From Stappia sp. WLB 29 (lineage in GTDB: Bacteria > Pseudomonadota > Alphaproteobacteria > Rhizobiales > Stappiaceae), in the NCBI RefSeq assembly GCF_023507705.1, contig NZ_JALBGD010000004.1, positions 1-64,000 on the forward strand: DNA of 64,000 nucleotides, written 5' to 3'. The notes under the pieces are model-generated. The model had not been told where the DNA came from and made no database searches. It saw only the letters and a program-made list of their open reading frames with translations. The translations under genes and the position numbers were made by a program. The first letter of the stretch is position 1; the number at the start of each line of letters is the position of its first letter. This document shows, one piece after another, positions 27,084 to 34,926 of the stretch.

Positions 27084-27464
27084 ATGCCCAAGCAGACCTT
27101 CGCCACCCATCCCGTGGTGCCGCTTTCGGCCGTTGTCAGGGCGGGCGACTACATCTTCCTGTCGGGCCAGGTTCCCTTCGCCCCGGACGGCACGCTGGTC
27201 GCCGGGGATATCGAGGTACAGACGCGTCAGGTCCTCGACAACATTGCGGGCGCCCTCGGGCGGGTCGGGGCAACGCTCGACGACGTGGTCAAGACAACGA
27301 TCTGGCTGACAGATCCGGCCGACTTCCCGCGCTTCAACACGATCTACGGCAAATACTTCCCGCAAGACCCGCCTGCGCGCTCCTGCGTTGCCTCCCAGTT
27401 GATGGTGGAGGCGAAGATCGAGGTCGAAGCCATTGCCTACAAACCACTGGGAGGGGCGACCTGA
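27084..27464 (+). CDS. RidA family reactive intermediate deaminase
   Basis: A 126-residue RidA/YjgF protein: GDYIFLSGQVPFAPDGTLV, QTRQVLDNIAGALGRVGATLDDVVKTTIWL and PPARSCVASQLMVEAKIEVEAIA. The conserved Arg (in PARS) that holds the carboxylate of the 2-imino acid is present. RidA hydrolyses reactive enamines/imines released by PLP or flavin enzymes. Its presence at the end of this cluster suggests that an imino or keto acid intermediate is made. AAAGGAG precedes ATG 27084, 19 bp after the exporter gene. Confidence 0.9.
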   Translation: MPKQTFATHPVVPLSAVVRAGDYIFLSGQVPFAPDGTLVAGDIEVQTRQVLDNIAGALGRVGATLDDVVKTTIWLTDPADFPRFNTIYGKYFPQDPPARSCVASQLMVEAKIEVEAIAYKPLGGAT

Positions 27465-27556
27465 ATTCATCGATGTGGCTTGAACCTGACGTGCTCCGCA
27501 CGCCGGGCCGGGCGGCCGGGCGCTGCGCTCACTTCGCGGCGAAGGTGGCGGGGACG

Positions 27557-27592
27557 AAAAAGGCAGGCGCCCGCGATCTGCAGGCGCCTGCC
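27557..27592 (-). terminator. Intrinsic terminator of the TRAP operon
   Basis: On the minus strand a 10-bp stem GGCAGGCGCC/GGCGCCTGCC with an 11-nt loop is followed by TTTTT. It lies about 45 bp after the dctM stop. Confidence 0.85.
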
Positions 27593-27638
27593 GGGCCGAG
27601 GGAGGCGGCGAGAGGACAGGTGGGAGGCTGCCGCGCCC

Positions 27639-28940
27639 TCAGTTCATCAGCCGGGGCAGCCAGAGCACGATGTCCGGCCACAGGGTGATCAGCGTCAGCA
27701 GCCCCATCAGCAGCAGGAAGAACGGGAAGGTCGCCTTCGCCACGGTGAGGATGTTGGCGCCCGTCACGCTCTGCATCACGAACAGGTTGAAGCCGACCGG
27801 CGGGGTGATCTGCGCCGCCTCGATCAGGATCGTGATGAAGATGCCGAACCAGATCAGGTCGACGCCGGCCGTCTGCACCATCGGCAGCATCACCGAGGAG
27901 GTGAGCACGATGATCGAGATCCCTTCCAGGAAGCAGCCGAGGACGAGGATCAGCAGCCCGAGCACCGCCAGCAGCGCATAGGGCGACAGGTTCAGCGCAT
28001 CCACCCAGCTGGCGAGCTGGCGCGGCAGGTCGACGAAGGCGACGGCGATGGACAGGCACGCGGCGCAGGCGATAATGAACGAGATCATGCAGGACGTGCG
28101 CACGGCCGCCATGACGCCCTCCATGAAGGTCGCGCGCGTCAGGGTCCCGCTCAGCGCCGACAGGGCCAGCGCCCCGATGACGCCGATCACCGCCGCCTCG
28201 GTCGGGGTGGCGAAGCCGCCGTAGATCGAGCCGATCACCAGCGCGATCAGGCCGACCGCCGGGGCGAGGTTGCGCAGGCCCGCCAGCTTGGCGCGCCAGC
28301 TCGGCGCGGTTTCCGGCTCCGGCATCTTGTTGCGCCGCACCAGGCTCCATATCGCCGTGTAGCCCATGAACAGGGCGATCAGCAGCAGGCCGGGCACCAC
28401 GCCGGCGATGAACAGGCGGGCGATCGACTGCTCCGCCGTCACGCCGTAGACGATCATGATGATCGAGGGCGGGATCAGCAGGCCGAGCGTGCCCGAACCC
28501 GCCAGCGTGCCGATGGTCATGTTGTCGGGGTAGTCGCGCTTCGACAGTTCCGGCACCGTCATGCGGCCGATGGTGGCGCAGGTGACCGCCGAGGAGCCGG
28601 TGATCGCCGCCAGCACGCCGCAGCCCAGGATGTTGACATGCAGCAGGCCGCCGGGCAGGCGACCGACGAGCGGCGACAGGCCGCGGAACATGTTTTCCGA
28701 CAGGTTCGAGCGGAAGAGGATCTCTCCCATCCACACGAACAGCGGCAGCGATGTCAGCGCCCAGCCCCAGCTGCTGTCCCACAGGGTCGAGGCGATCAGC
28801 GAGCCGGTCGGGGCGGAGGTGAACAGCGCCATCATCGCCATGCCGACGGCCAGCAGCGTGACGGAGACCCACACGCCGGCGGCCAGAAGCCCGAAGACGA
28901 GGACCACCAGGGTGATGGCGGAGACGAAGATCATGTCCAT
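27639..28940 (-). CDS. dctM: TRAP transporter large permease
   Basis: A 433-residue DctM-type membrane subunit with about 12 helices, including the family stretches PSIIMIVYGVTAEQSIARLFIAGVVPG and GLIALVIGSIYGGFATPTEAA, and ITPPVGFNLFVMQSVTG near the C-terminus. It carries the transport channel and couples import to the sodium gradient. It follows dctQ by 6 bp and ends the operon before an intrinsic terminator. The ligand should be an organic acid; from the neighbours, an aldarate or keto acid is plausible. Confidence 0.95.
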   Translation of the reverse strand: MDMIFVSAITLVVLVFGLLAAGVWVSVTLLAVGMAMMALFTSAPTGSLIASTLWDSSWGWALTSLPLFVWMGEILFRSNLSENMFRGLSPLVGRLPGGLLHVNILGCGVLAAITGSSAVTCATIGRMTVPELSKRDYPDNMTIGTLAGSGTLGLLIPPSIIMIVYGVTAEQSIARLFIAGVVPGLLLIALFMGYTAIWSLVRRNKMPEPETAPSWRAKLAGLRNLAPAVGLIALVIGSIYGGFATPTEAAVIGVIGALALSALSGTLTRATFMEGVMAAVRTSCMISFIIACAACLSIAVAFVDLPRQLASWVDALNLSPYALLAVLGLLILVLGCFLEGISIIVLTSSVMLPMVQTAGVDLIWFGIFITILIEAAQITPPVGFNLFVMQSVTGANILTVAKATFPFFLLLMGLLTLITLWPDIVLWLPRLMN

Positions 28941-28946
28941 GAGGGT

Positions 28947-29465
28947 CTACTCTGCGTGGCTGTCTTCGGGTTGGATGTCGCGGTCGTAGCTCGGCTCGCG
29001 GCCGAGCAGCACCTGCACAAGGTCGTCGAGGATCGCGACGGCGAAGAGCACCACGCCGGCCGAGACGCCGGCCTGCGGGATCCAGAACGGCATGGCCAGC
29101 AGGCCCGGGCTGACGTCGTTGTAGCTGTAGGACTGGAAGGTCAGCTCGATGACGTGCCAGGCGAGAAAGCACACGGCGGCGGCGGCGACGAGACAGTTGA
29201 AGACCTCGAAGACCCGCTTCGGTCCGGCGGGCAGGTGGCCGACGACCAGCGTGATGCGCACATGCGCCCCTTGCCGGAACGTATGCGCCAGGCCGAAGAA
29301 GGTGGCGGCGGCCAGACACAGTCCGGCCGCCTCGGTGGAATCGACGGTGACCGACAGGGTGCGGGCCACCACCTGCACGACGATCGTCACGCCGATGCCG
29401 ATCAGGAACAGGGCCGCCAGATAGCCGGCCGCCTCGTAGAGGCTGTCGAGGACGCGTCGGATCAT
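28947..29465 (-). CDS. dctQ: TRAP transporter small permease
   Basis: A 172-residue protein with four hydrophobic helices (YLAALFLIGIGVTIVVQVVAR, GLCLAAATFFGLAHTFRQGAHVRI, NCLVAAAAVCFLAWHVIEL, WIPQAGVSAGVVLFAVAIL), the DctQ layout. It bridges the binding protein and the large permease. GGAGGAGG is ideally placed before ATG. It lies 31 bp after dctP and 6 bp before dctM. Confidence 0.93.
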   Translation of the reverse strand: MIRRVLDSLYEAAGYLAALFLIGIGVTIVVQVVARTLSVTVDSTEAAGLCLAAATFFGLAHTFRQGAHVRITLVVGHLPAGPKRVFEVFNCLVAAAAVCFLAWHVIELTFQSYSYNDVSPGLLAMPFWIPQAGVSAGVVLFAVAILDDLVQVLLGREPSYDRDIQPEDSHAE

Positions 29466-29496
29466 GCCGGTTCCTCCTCCCTTGGCTGTTGGCGGA

Positions 29497-30486
29497 TCAG
29501 TCGAGCGAGGCCTGATAGGCCTCGTAGACCGCCTTTTCCGCGTCGGAGGCGCGGGTCATCCAGTCGGCGACCATCTCCTTGCCGATCTCGTCGATGCGGT
29601 CGAGCACGTCCTGCGGCGCCTGGTTGATCGTGATGCCGTGCTCCTTGAGCACGTTCTCGCGCTCCTCGCTGGCGGCCTTGGCCAGCTCCCAGCCGCGCGC
29701 GGTCGCCGCCTCGCCTTCCTCGATGACGATCTGGCGGATCTCCTCCGGCAGGGCGCGCAGGGCCCGCTCGTTGACGATCACGGCGTTCTTGTTGTGCATC
29801 GTGCCGGTATAGGTGAACACGTCGAGATAATCCCACACCTGCACGTCGGTGCCCGACTGCGCGCTGGTCCACAGCGCCTCGATCATGCCGGTGGCGAAGG
29901 CCTGCGGCACCTCTGCGAAGGGCAGGATGATCGCCTGGGTGCCGAGCTTCTCGCCCATCACCTGGGTCTGCTGCGAGTAGATGCGCAGCTTCACGCCCTT
30001 CAGGTCGTCGAGCGAGTTGATCGGCGCGGCGGTGAAGAAGCCCTGGCCCGGCCAGGCCACATAGGTGATGACGCGCATGCCGTTGCGGCCGAACCACTCG
30101 TCGTAGAACGGCTTTTGCGCCTCCATCAGCTTCCAGGACTTGTCGAAGGTCGGCACGACGCCGGGGATGTTGTCGAGGTTGAACATCTCCTGCTCGTTGC
30201 CGTAGACGCCCATGCGGATCTCGCCGATCTGCACCTGGCCCGACTGCACGGCACGCTTGATGTTGTCGAGCTTGATGAGGCTGTCATGGGAGCGCAGGTC
30301 GATCTTCAGCTCGCCCTTGGTCCTCTCCTCCACCGCCGCGATGAACTGGCGGATGTTCTTGGTGAAAAAGCTGGTTTCCGGGTAGCCCGAGGCCATCGTC
30401 CACTGGGTGGCCGCAAGGGCGGGACCGGCGAGGGCGAGGGTGGCCGAGGCCAGGGCGGCCGCGCGAAGCAGGGACTTCAGGGACAT
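29497..30486 (-). CDS. dctP: TRAP transporter periplasmic substrate-binding protein
   Basis: A 329-residue DctP-family protein. The signal peptide ends at ALA/A near residue 25. The mature protein has FFTKNIRQFIAAVEERTKGELKI, GEIRMGVYGNEQEMF, LDDLKGVKLRIYSQQ and the binding-site region with Arg in LRIYSQQTQVMGEKLGTQAI, which normally pairs with the ligand carboxylate. ATG 30486 has GGAGAA 6 nt before it and begins the signal peptide; longer frames upstream are not used. Tandem TGTCATATGT repeats about 90 bp upstream are candidate GntR sites. Confidence 0.93.
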   Translation of the reverse strand: MSLKSLLRAAALASATLALAGPALAATQWTMASGYPETSFFTKNIRQFIAAVEERTKGELKIDLRSHDSLIKLDNIKRAVQSGQVQIGEIRMGVYGNEQEMFNLDNIPGVVPTFDKSWKLMEAQKPFYDEWFGRNGMRVITYVAWPGQGFFTAAPINSLDDLKGVKLRIYSQQTQVMGEKLGTQAIILPFAEVPQAFATGMIEALWTSAQSGTDVQVWDYLDVFTYTGTMHNKNAVIVNERALRALPEEIRQIVIEEGEAATARGWELAKAASEERENVLKEHGITINQAPQDVLDRIDEIGKEMVADWMTRASDAEKAVYEAYQASLD

Positions 30487-30577
30487 TCTTGTTCTCCGTC
30501 TGTTGGGTCGATGGGGCGCCGGCGGGGGTTCCTGGCGCGCGGGCAATTGGCTTGCCTCTCGCTTTAGGTATGCAGAC

Positions 30578-30597
30578 TGTCATATGTTGTCATATGT
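30578..30597. promoter_or_regulatory. Tandem TGTCATATGT repeat upstream of dctP (putative GntR operator)
   Basis: Two perfect head-to-tail copies of the 10-mer TGTCATATGT. Together they contain TATGTTGTCATA, a TATG-N4-CATA dyad that recurs exactly, on the other strand, upstream of hyuA (37074-37089). It lies 90-110 bp before dctP and is a candidate site for the GntR/FCD protein encoded next to it. Confidence 0.6.
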
Positions 30598-30779
30598 GTC
30601 AAAACCGTAAAACGCGGTTTCGGCGATTCCGGCAATTTTTGTCGATGGTCAGGCGAGCGGGTGCGCGGCCGCGCGGCCGCGCAGCCGGCATGGGCCGGCC
30701 GATAGCCTCACGGGCTGGATCCATGCGGGTGAAACGGGTGCTGCGTGCTGCCGGCGGGGGCCGGCAGGGGGGCAGAGCG

Positions 30780-31472
30780 TCAGACGGCGGACTGGCGGTA
30801 GCGCATCAGGCTGCCCGACAGGTGGCGGCGCATGGCGTCGCGCGCGGCGGCCGGGTCCTCGGCCTCGATGGCGTCGAGGATGGCGCGGTGCTCGTCCTGC
30901 AGCTTGTCGTTATAGGCTCCGGTGCGGGCCGTGCCGGCGATGGCATTGACGCGCAGGCGCGGGATGATCTGCGGCCCGAGAAAGGTCAGGAACTTCTCGA
31001 AATACGGGTTGTTGGTGGCCCGGGCGATGGCGAGATGGAATTCGAAATCCATCGGCCCGCTCTGGCCCGCGCCTTCCGCCGACAGCCGCTCCAGCGCATC
31101 GCGGATCTCGGCCAGTTGCTCCTCGCTGCGCCGCTCGGCCGCCATGGCCGCGGCCTCCAGCTCGACGCTGAGGCGCAGCTCCAGGATCTGCAGGATCTCC
31201 TGCACCGCCGCATCGGGCAGCGGCGAGATCTCGAAGGGCTGCAGGCGCGGCGCGTCGTCGACGAAGACGCCGATGCCCTGGCGCGACTTCAGCACGCCGT
31301 CGGCGCGCAGCGAGGCGACGGCCTCGCGCACCACCGTGCGGCTGACGCCGAACTCGGCGCACAGGTCGCTCTCGGAAGGGATGCGCTCGCCGGGAAGATA
31401 AACCTTGTCGTCGATCTTCTGCAGGATCTGCTTTTTGAGCTGCGATGAAAGGCTTTCCCGTCGCCCGAGCAT
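30780..31472 (-). CDS. GntR/FadR family (FCD domain) transcriptional regulator
   Basis: A 230-residue regulator. The N-terminal winged helix spans residues 5-75 (RIPSESDLCAEFGVSRTVVREAVASLR, then GVLKSRQGIGVFV). The C-terminal FCD domain has ILELRLSVELEAAAMAAER, DFEFHLAIARATNNPYF and DEHRAILDAIEAEDP with the metal-binding Asp and His residues. It likely responds to a sugar-acid or amino-acid-like metabolite and controls the flanking catabolic genes. ATG 31472 has AAGGAAG; upstream in-frame sequence is not GntR-like. Confidence 0.92.
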   Translation of the reverse strand: MLGRRESLSSQLKKQILQKIDDKVYLPGERIPSESDLCAEFGVSRTVVREAVASLRADGVLKSRQGIGVFVDDAPRLQPFEISPLPDAAVQEILQILELRLSVELEAAAMAAERRSEEQLAEIRDALERLSAEGAGQSGPMDFEFHLAIARATNNPYFEKFLTFLGPQIIPRLRVNAIAGTARTGAYNDKLQDEHRAILDAIEAEDPAAARDAMRRHLSGSLMRYRQSAV

Positions 31473-31508
31473 TCGTCTTCCTTTTTGCGTCCCGCTGTGC
31501 CTGTTGGG

Positions 31509-31519
31509 CATCATATAAC
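31509..31519. promoter_or_regulatory. CATCATATAAC motif upstream of gntR (putative autoregulatory site)
   Basis: This motif lies 37-47 bp before the gntR ATG. It differs by one base from CATCATACAAC in the kdgD/aldehyde dehydrogenase spacer (38714-38724). The reverse strand gives GTTATATGATG, which shares the TATGAY core with the sites near dctP and hyuA. Confidence 0.45.
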
Positions 31520-31593
31520 AGACCACATGGCCGTTCCAGAGCGGCAGCCGCGCCCGCGCTGCTACGATAGTCGATGTCGGGCCCGGTTTCCCC

Positions 31594-32055
31594 TCAGTCA
31601 TCCACCAGCAGGATGGCCTCGACCTCGACGCTCATGTCGTGCGGCAGCGAGGCGACGCCGACGGCGCTGCGCGCATGGCGCCCGGCCTCGCCCAGCACCT
31701 GCAGGAAGAGATCGGAGCAGCCGTCGATCACCTTCGGATGGTCGCGATAGCCGGGAACCGCATTGACCATCCCCAGCAGCTTGACCACGGCGCGGATACG
31801 GCCGAGATCGCCGAGCTCCGCCTGCGCGGCGGCCAGCAGCTGCAGCCCGGCCGAGCGGGCATGGGTCTGCGCCTCGGCCGTCGTCACGCTCTCGCCGACC
31901 CGGCCCGAGGCGACCTGCCCGTCGGCGCCGGCCCCGCCTCGTCCCGACAGGAACAGCAGCGGACCTGCCCGTCGGGCCGGAATGTACGAGCCGGCGGCCC
32001 CACGCACCGGCGGCAGCTCAAGCCCGAGGTCGCGCAGCCGTTCCAGCGGGCTCAT
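31594..32055 (-). CDS. RidA family protein
   Basis: A 153-residue member of the longer, YjgH/TdcF-like RidA branch: GPLLFLSGRGGAGADGQVAS, TTAEAQTHARSAGLQLLAAAQAELGDL, and HARSAVGVASLPHDMSVEVEAI. The conserved Arg129 (HARSAVG) binds the substrate carboxylate. It should hydrolyse imine/enamine intermediates, here perhaps from the coupled aminotransferase. Its ATG overlaps the aminotransferase stop by 4 bp (ATGA). Confidence 0.88.
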   Translation of the reverse strand: MSPLERLRDLGLELPPVRGAAGSYIPARRAGPLLFLSGRGGAGADGQVASGRVGESVTTAEAQTHARSAGLQLLAAAQAELGDLGRIRAVVKLLGMVNAVPGYRDHPKVIDGCSDLFLQVLGEAGRHARSAVGVASLPHDMSVEVEAILLVDD

Positions 32056-33278
32056 GCCGCGTCTTCGAGCGCTGCGACCGCCGCGCGGATGCGCGTGCAG
32101 GCGGCTTCGAGCAGGGGGCGTGCGGCGGCGAAGGACAGGCGCACGTAGGGCGACAGGCCGAAGGCGGCGCCCGGCACGGTGGCGACGCCGGCCGCCTCCA
32201 GCAGGTAGTCGCACACGTCCGCGTCGCTGGTCAGCAGAGTCCCGTCCGGCCGGCGCCGGCCGATCAGGCCCTTGCACCCGACGAAGGCGTAGAACGCGCC
32301 CTCCGGCTTGCGCAAGCGGAGGCCGGGAATGCCGGACAGCCCTTCCATCACCAGGTCGCGGCGGGCGGTGTATTCGCGGCCCGCCTCGACCACGAAGTCC
32401 TGCGGCCCGTTCAGCGCGGCGATGGCCGCCGCCTGGGCGACCGAGCAGGGGTTGGAGGTGCTCTGCGACTGGATCTTGGCCATCACCTTGATCAGGCCGG
32501 CAGGTCCGGCCGCATAGCCGATCCGCCAACCGGTCATCGCATAGGCCTTGGAGACCCCGTTGACCGTCACCGTGCGATCCCGCAAGCGCGGGCAGGCGGC
32601 GAGGAAGGGCGTCGCCTCGGCCCCGTCGTGCAGGATGTGCTCGTAGATCTCGTCCGACAGGATCAGCACCCGCGGATGCCGCTCGAGCATCGCTCCCAGC
32701 GCTTCCAGCTCGGCGCGCGAGAAGGCGGCGCCCGACGGATTGCCCGGCGAGTTGAGGAACAGCCAGCGCGTCTTCGGGGTGATCGCCGCTTCCAGCTGCT
32801 CCGGCGTCGGCTTGAAATCCGCCTCGATCGGGCACTCGACAACCTTCGGCACGCCGCCCAGCAGCAGCGTCATGTCCGTATAGGAGACCCAGTAGGGCGC
32901 CGGCACCAGCACCTCGTCGCCCGGCTCCAGCGTTGCCATCAAGGCGTTGAAGATGACCTGCTTGGCGCCGTTTCCGGCCGAAACCTCCTGGCGGGAGACC
33001 TCCAGCCCGTTCTCGCGGGCGAACTTGGCGACGATGGCGTCCTTCAGCTCCGCCGTGCCGTCGGCGGCGGTGTAGTGGGTCTCGCCCCGCCGCATCGCCG
33101 CCTCGGCCGCATCCAGAACATGGGCGGGCGTGTCGAAGTCCGGCTCGCCGACGCTGAGGTCGGCGATGTCGGCGCCGCCGGCGCGCAACTCGCGCGCCCG
33201 CACCGAGATCGCCATGGCCGGCGACAGCTTGATGCGGCTGGCGCGTTCGGCCTCATAGCTCATGGCGGGCCGGCTCAT
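32052..33278 (-). CDS. PLP-dependent class I/II aminotransferase (aspartate aminotransferase-like)
   Basis: A 408-residue fold-type I aminotransferase of the type Ib (prokaryotic AspAT) group. DLSVGEPDFDTP opens the domain, NSPGNPSGAAF gives the PLP-contacting Asn180, LSDEIYE gives Asp209, and VNGVSKAYAMTGWRIGY gives the PLP lysine, Lys244; the substrate-carboxylate Arg is in YVRLSFA near the C-terminus. It exchanges an amino group between an amino acid and a 2-keto acid. The start overlaps the hyuB stop by 4 bp and its own stop overlaps ridA by 4 bp, so all three are coupled. Confidence 0.93.
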   Translation of the reverse strand: MSRPAMSYEAERASRIKLSPAMAISVRARELRAGGADIADLSVGEPDFDTPAHVLDAAEAAMRRGETHYTAADGTAELKDAIVAKFARENGLEVSRQEVSAGNGAKQVIFNALMATLEPGDEVLVPAPYWVSYTDMTLLLGGVPKVVECPIEADFKPTPEQLEAAITPKTRWLFLNSPGNPSGAAFSRAELEALGAMLERHPRVLILSDEIYEHILHDGAEATPFLAACPRLRDRTVTVNGVSKAYAMTGWRIGYAAGPAGLIKVMAKIQSQSTSNPCSVAQAAAIAALNGPQDFVVEAGREYTARRDLVMEGLSGIPGLRLRKPEGAFYAFVGCKGLIGRRRPDGTLLTSDADVCDYLLEAAGVATVPGAAFGLSPYVRLSFAAARPLLEAACTRIRAAVAALEDAA

Positions 33279-34912
33279 TTGGCCACCACATATTCGAACG
33301 CCTCGTCGCGGGCCGCCGCCTCCGGATCCCGCTTGTCCGGCGCGCCGAAGCCGCCGCCGCCGGGAAGCGAGAGGATCAGCCGCCGGTCGGCCGGCACGTG
33401 CTGGCGTCCCTTGGAGGCAAGGCGGGTGCCGTCGTCCAGCGTCACCGAGCCGGGCTCGCCGTCATGGCCGCCGTCGCGTCCGCGCGCGGGATGGTCGATG
33501 CGGTCGAACATGGCGTTGAAGTGGAACTCGTGGCCGGCCGCCGCGCCGATCTCGACCACCTGGCCGAGGCCGCCGCGATACCGGCCGGCGCCGCCCGACC
33601 CGTCGCGCAGCTCCTTGCGCCAGAAGATCACCGGGCCGACATGCTCGGTCGCCTCGATCGACATGGAGTGCACGCCGCTGGGGAAGGCGGTGGCGCTCAG
33701 GCCGTCGAGGCTCGCCCGGGCGCCGCCGCCGCCGCTGTTGAACAGCAGCACCTCGGCCCGCCGGCCGCCGTCGGCGGGGGCCTGCGCGCCCTGCAGCGGG
33801 CGGGCGCTGACATGCAGGTTCCACAGCGCGCCGGAGCCTTCCGCCGGCACCCGGCCCGGCAGCATCTTGTGCACCGCGCCGAGCACCGCGTCGGGGATGA
33901 AATGCCCCAGCACGTGGCGCACCGCCACCGGGGCGGGATGCTGCGCGTTGAGGATGCAGCCGGTCGGCGCGGCGAAGTGGAACGGGGCGAGCGAGCCGTG
34001 ATTGTTGGGAATGTCCGGGGCCAGCGCGCATTTCAGCCCGTAGCAGGCATAGGCCTTGGAGTAGATCATCGGCACGTTGATGCCGAGGGGGCTCGGACCG
34101 GAGGTGCCGTCGAAATCGGCAAGGATGTGGTCGTCGTGCACGTCGATGCGCACGGCCAGGTCGACCGGGCTGCCATAGCCGTCGACGCGCATGACATTGT
34201 CGTAGGAGCCCTTCGGCAGCGCCGCGATCCGCTCCAGCGTCGCGTTGTAGCTGCGCTCGAAGACGAAATCGGCGAGCTCCTCCAGGTCGGCGAGGCCGAA
34301 CTCGCCCATCATGTCCATCAGCCGCCGGTGGCCGGTCTCGTTGCAGGCCGCCAGCGAGAAGATGTCGCCGACCACCTGGTCCGCCTCGCGCACATTGTGG
34401 CGCAGGATGTTGACGAGGTCGCGGTTGACGGTGCCGCGCTCGACGAACTTCATGATCGGGATGAAGATGCCTTCCTCGTAGACCTCGTTGGCATCCGGGC
34501 CGAAGCCGCGGCCGCCCACGTCCACCACATGCGCGGTGCAGGCGAAGAAGCCGACCAGCGCGCCACCGCGGAAGGACGGCGTCACCATGGTGATGTCGAG
34601 GAGGTGGCCGGTGCCCTTCCACGGATCGTTGGTGATGTAGACGTCGCCTTCGAAGATGTTGTCCGGGCCGATGTCGTTGATGAAGTGGCCGACCGCCTCG
34701 GCCATGGCGTTGACGTGGCCCGGCGTGCCGGTGACGGCCTGGGCGATCATCTTGCCGCCGCGGTTGAACACGCCGGCGGACAGGTCGCCGGACTCGCGCA
34801 CGCTGGTGCTGAAGGCGGTGCGGATGAGCGTGACGGCCTGTTCCTCGACCACCGAGATGAGGCGGTTCCACATGACCTGCATGCGGACGTCGGAGAGCGA
34901 ATTTCCGGTCAT
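33275..34912 (-). CDS. hyuB: Hydantoinase B / oxoprolinase family protein
   Basis: A 545-residue HyuB-type subunit: NRLISVVEEQAVTLIRTAFSTSVRESGD, GVFNRGGKMIAQAVTGTPGH, VYITNDPWKGTGHLLDIT and the C-terminal AEVLLFNSGGGGAR and LSLPGGGGFG. HyuA and HyuB together perform ATP-dependent opening of hydantoin or 5-oxoproline-like cyclic amides. Here HyuB follows HyuA at 14 bp. ATG 34912 (MTGNSL) has AAGGAAA upstream. It is coupled to the aminotransferase gene by a 4-bp overlap. Confidence 0.93.
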   Translation of the reverse strand: MTGNSLSDVRMQVMWNRLISVVEEQAVTLIRTAFSTSVRESGDLSAGVFNRGGKMIAQAVTGTPGHVNAMAEAVGHFINDIGPDNIFEGDVYITNDPWKGTGHLLDITMVTPSFRGGALVGFFACTAHVVDVGGRGFGPDANEVYEEGIFIPIMKFVERGTVNRDLVNILRHNVREADQVVGDIFSLAACNETGHRRLMDMMGEFGLADLEELADFVFERSYNATLERIAALPKGSYDNVMRVDGYGSPVDLAVRIDVHDDHILADFDGTSGPSPLGINVPMIYSKAYACYGLKCALAPDIPNNHGSLAPFHFAAPTGCILNAQHPAPVAVRHVLGHFIPDAVLGAVHKMLPGRVPAEGSGALWNLHVSARPLQGAQAPADGGRRAEVLLFNSGGGGARASLDGLSATAFPSGVHSMSIEATEHVGPVIFWRKELRDGSGGAGRYRGGLGQVVEIGAAAGHEFHFNAMFDRIDHPARGRDGGHDGEPGSVTLDDGTRLASKGRQHVPADRRLILSLPGGGGFGAPDKRDPEAAARDEAFEYVVAK

Positions 34913-34926
34913 GGCTTGTGTTTCCT

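Noticed and set aside
27465-27638. Right attachment site of the island (copy of the tRNA-fMet 3' end)
   Set aside because: No repeat of the tRNA 3' sequence was found there or elsewhere in the window.
27480-29627. Plus-strand 715-residue frame opposite dctQ and dctM
   Set aside because: Extremely Gln/Asp/His/Arg-rich, as expected of the antisense of membrane proteins; dctQ and dctM are clear on the other strand.
31594-32835. Single long minus-strand frame covering RidA and most of the aminotransferase region
   Set aside because: Only its last 153 codons are RidA, starting at ATG 32055; the rest is out of frame with the real aminotransferase.
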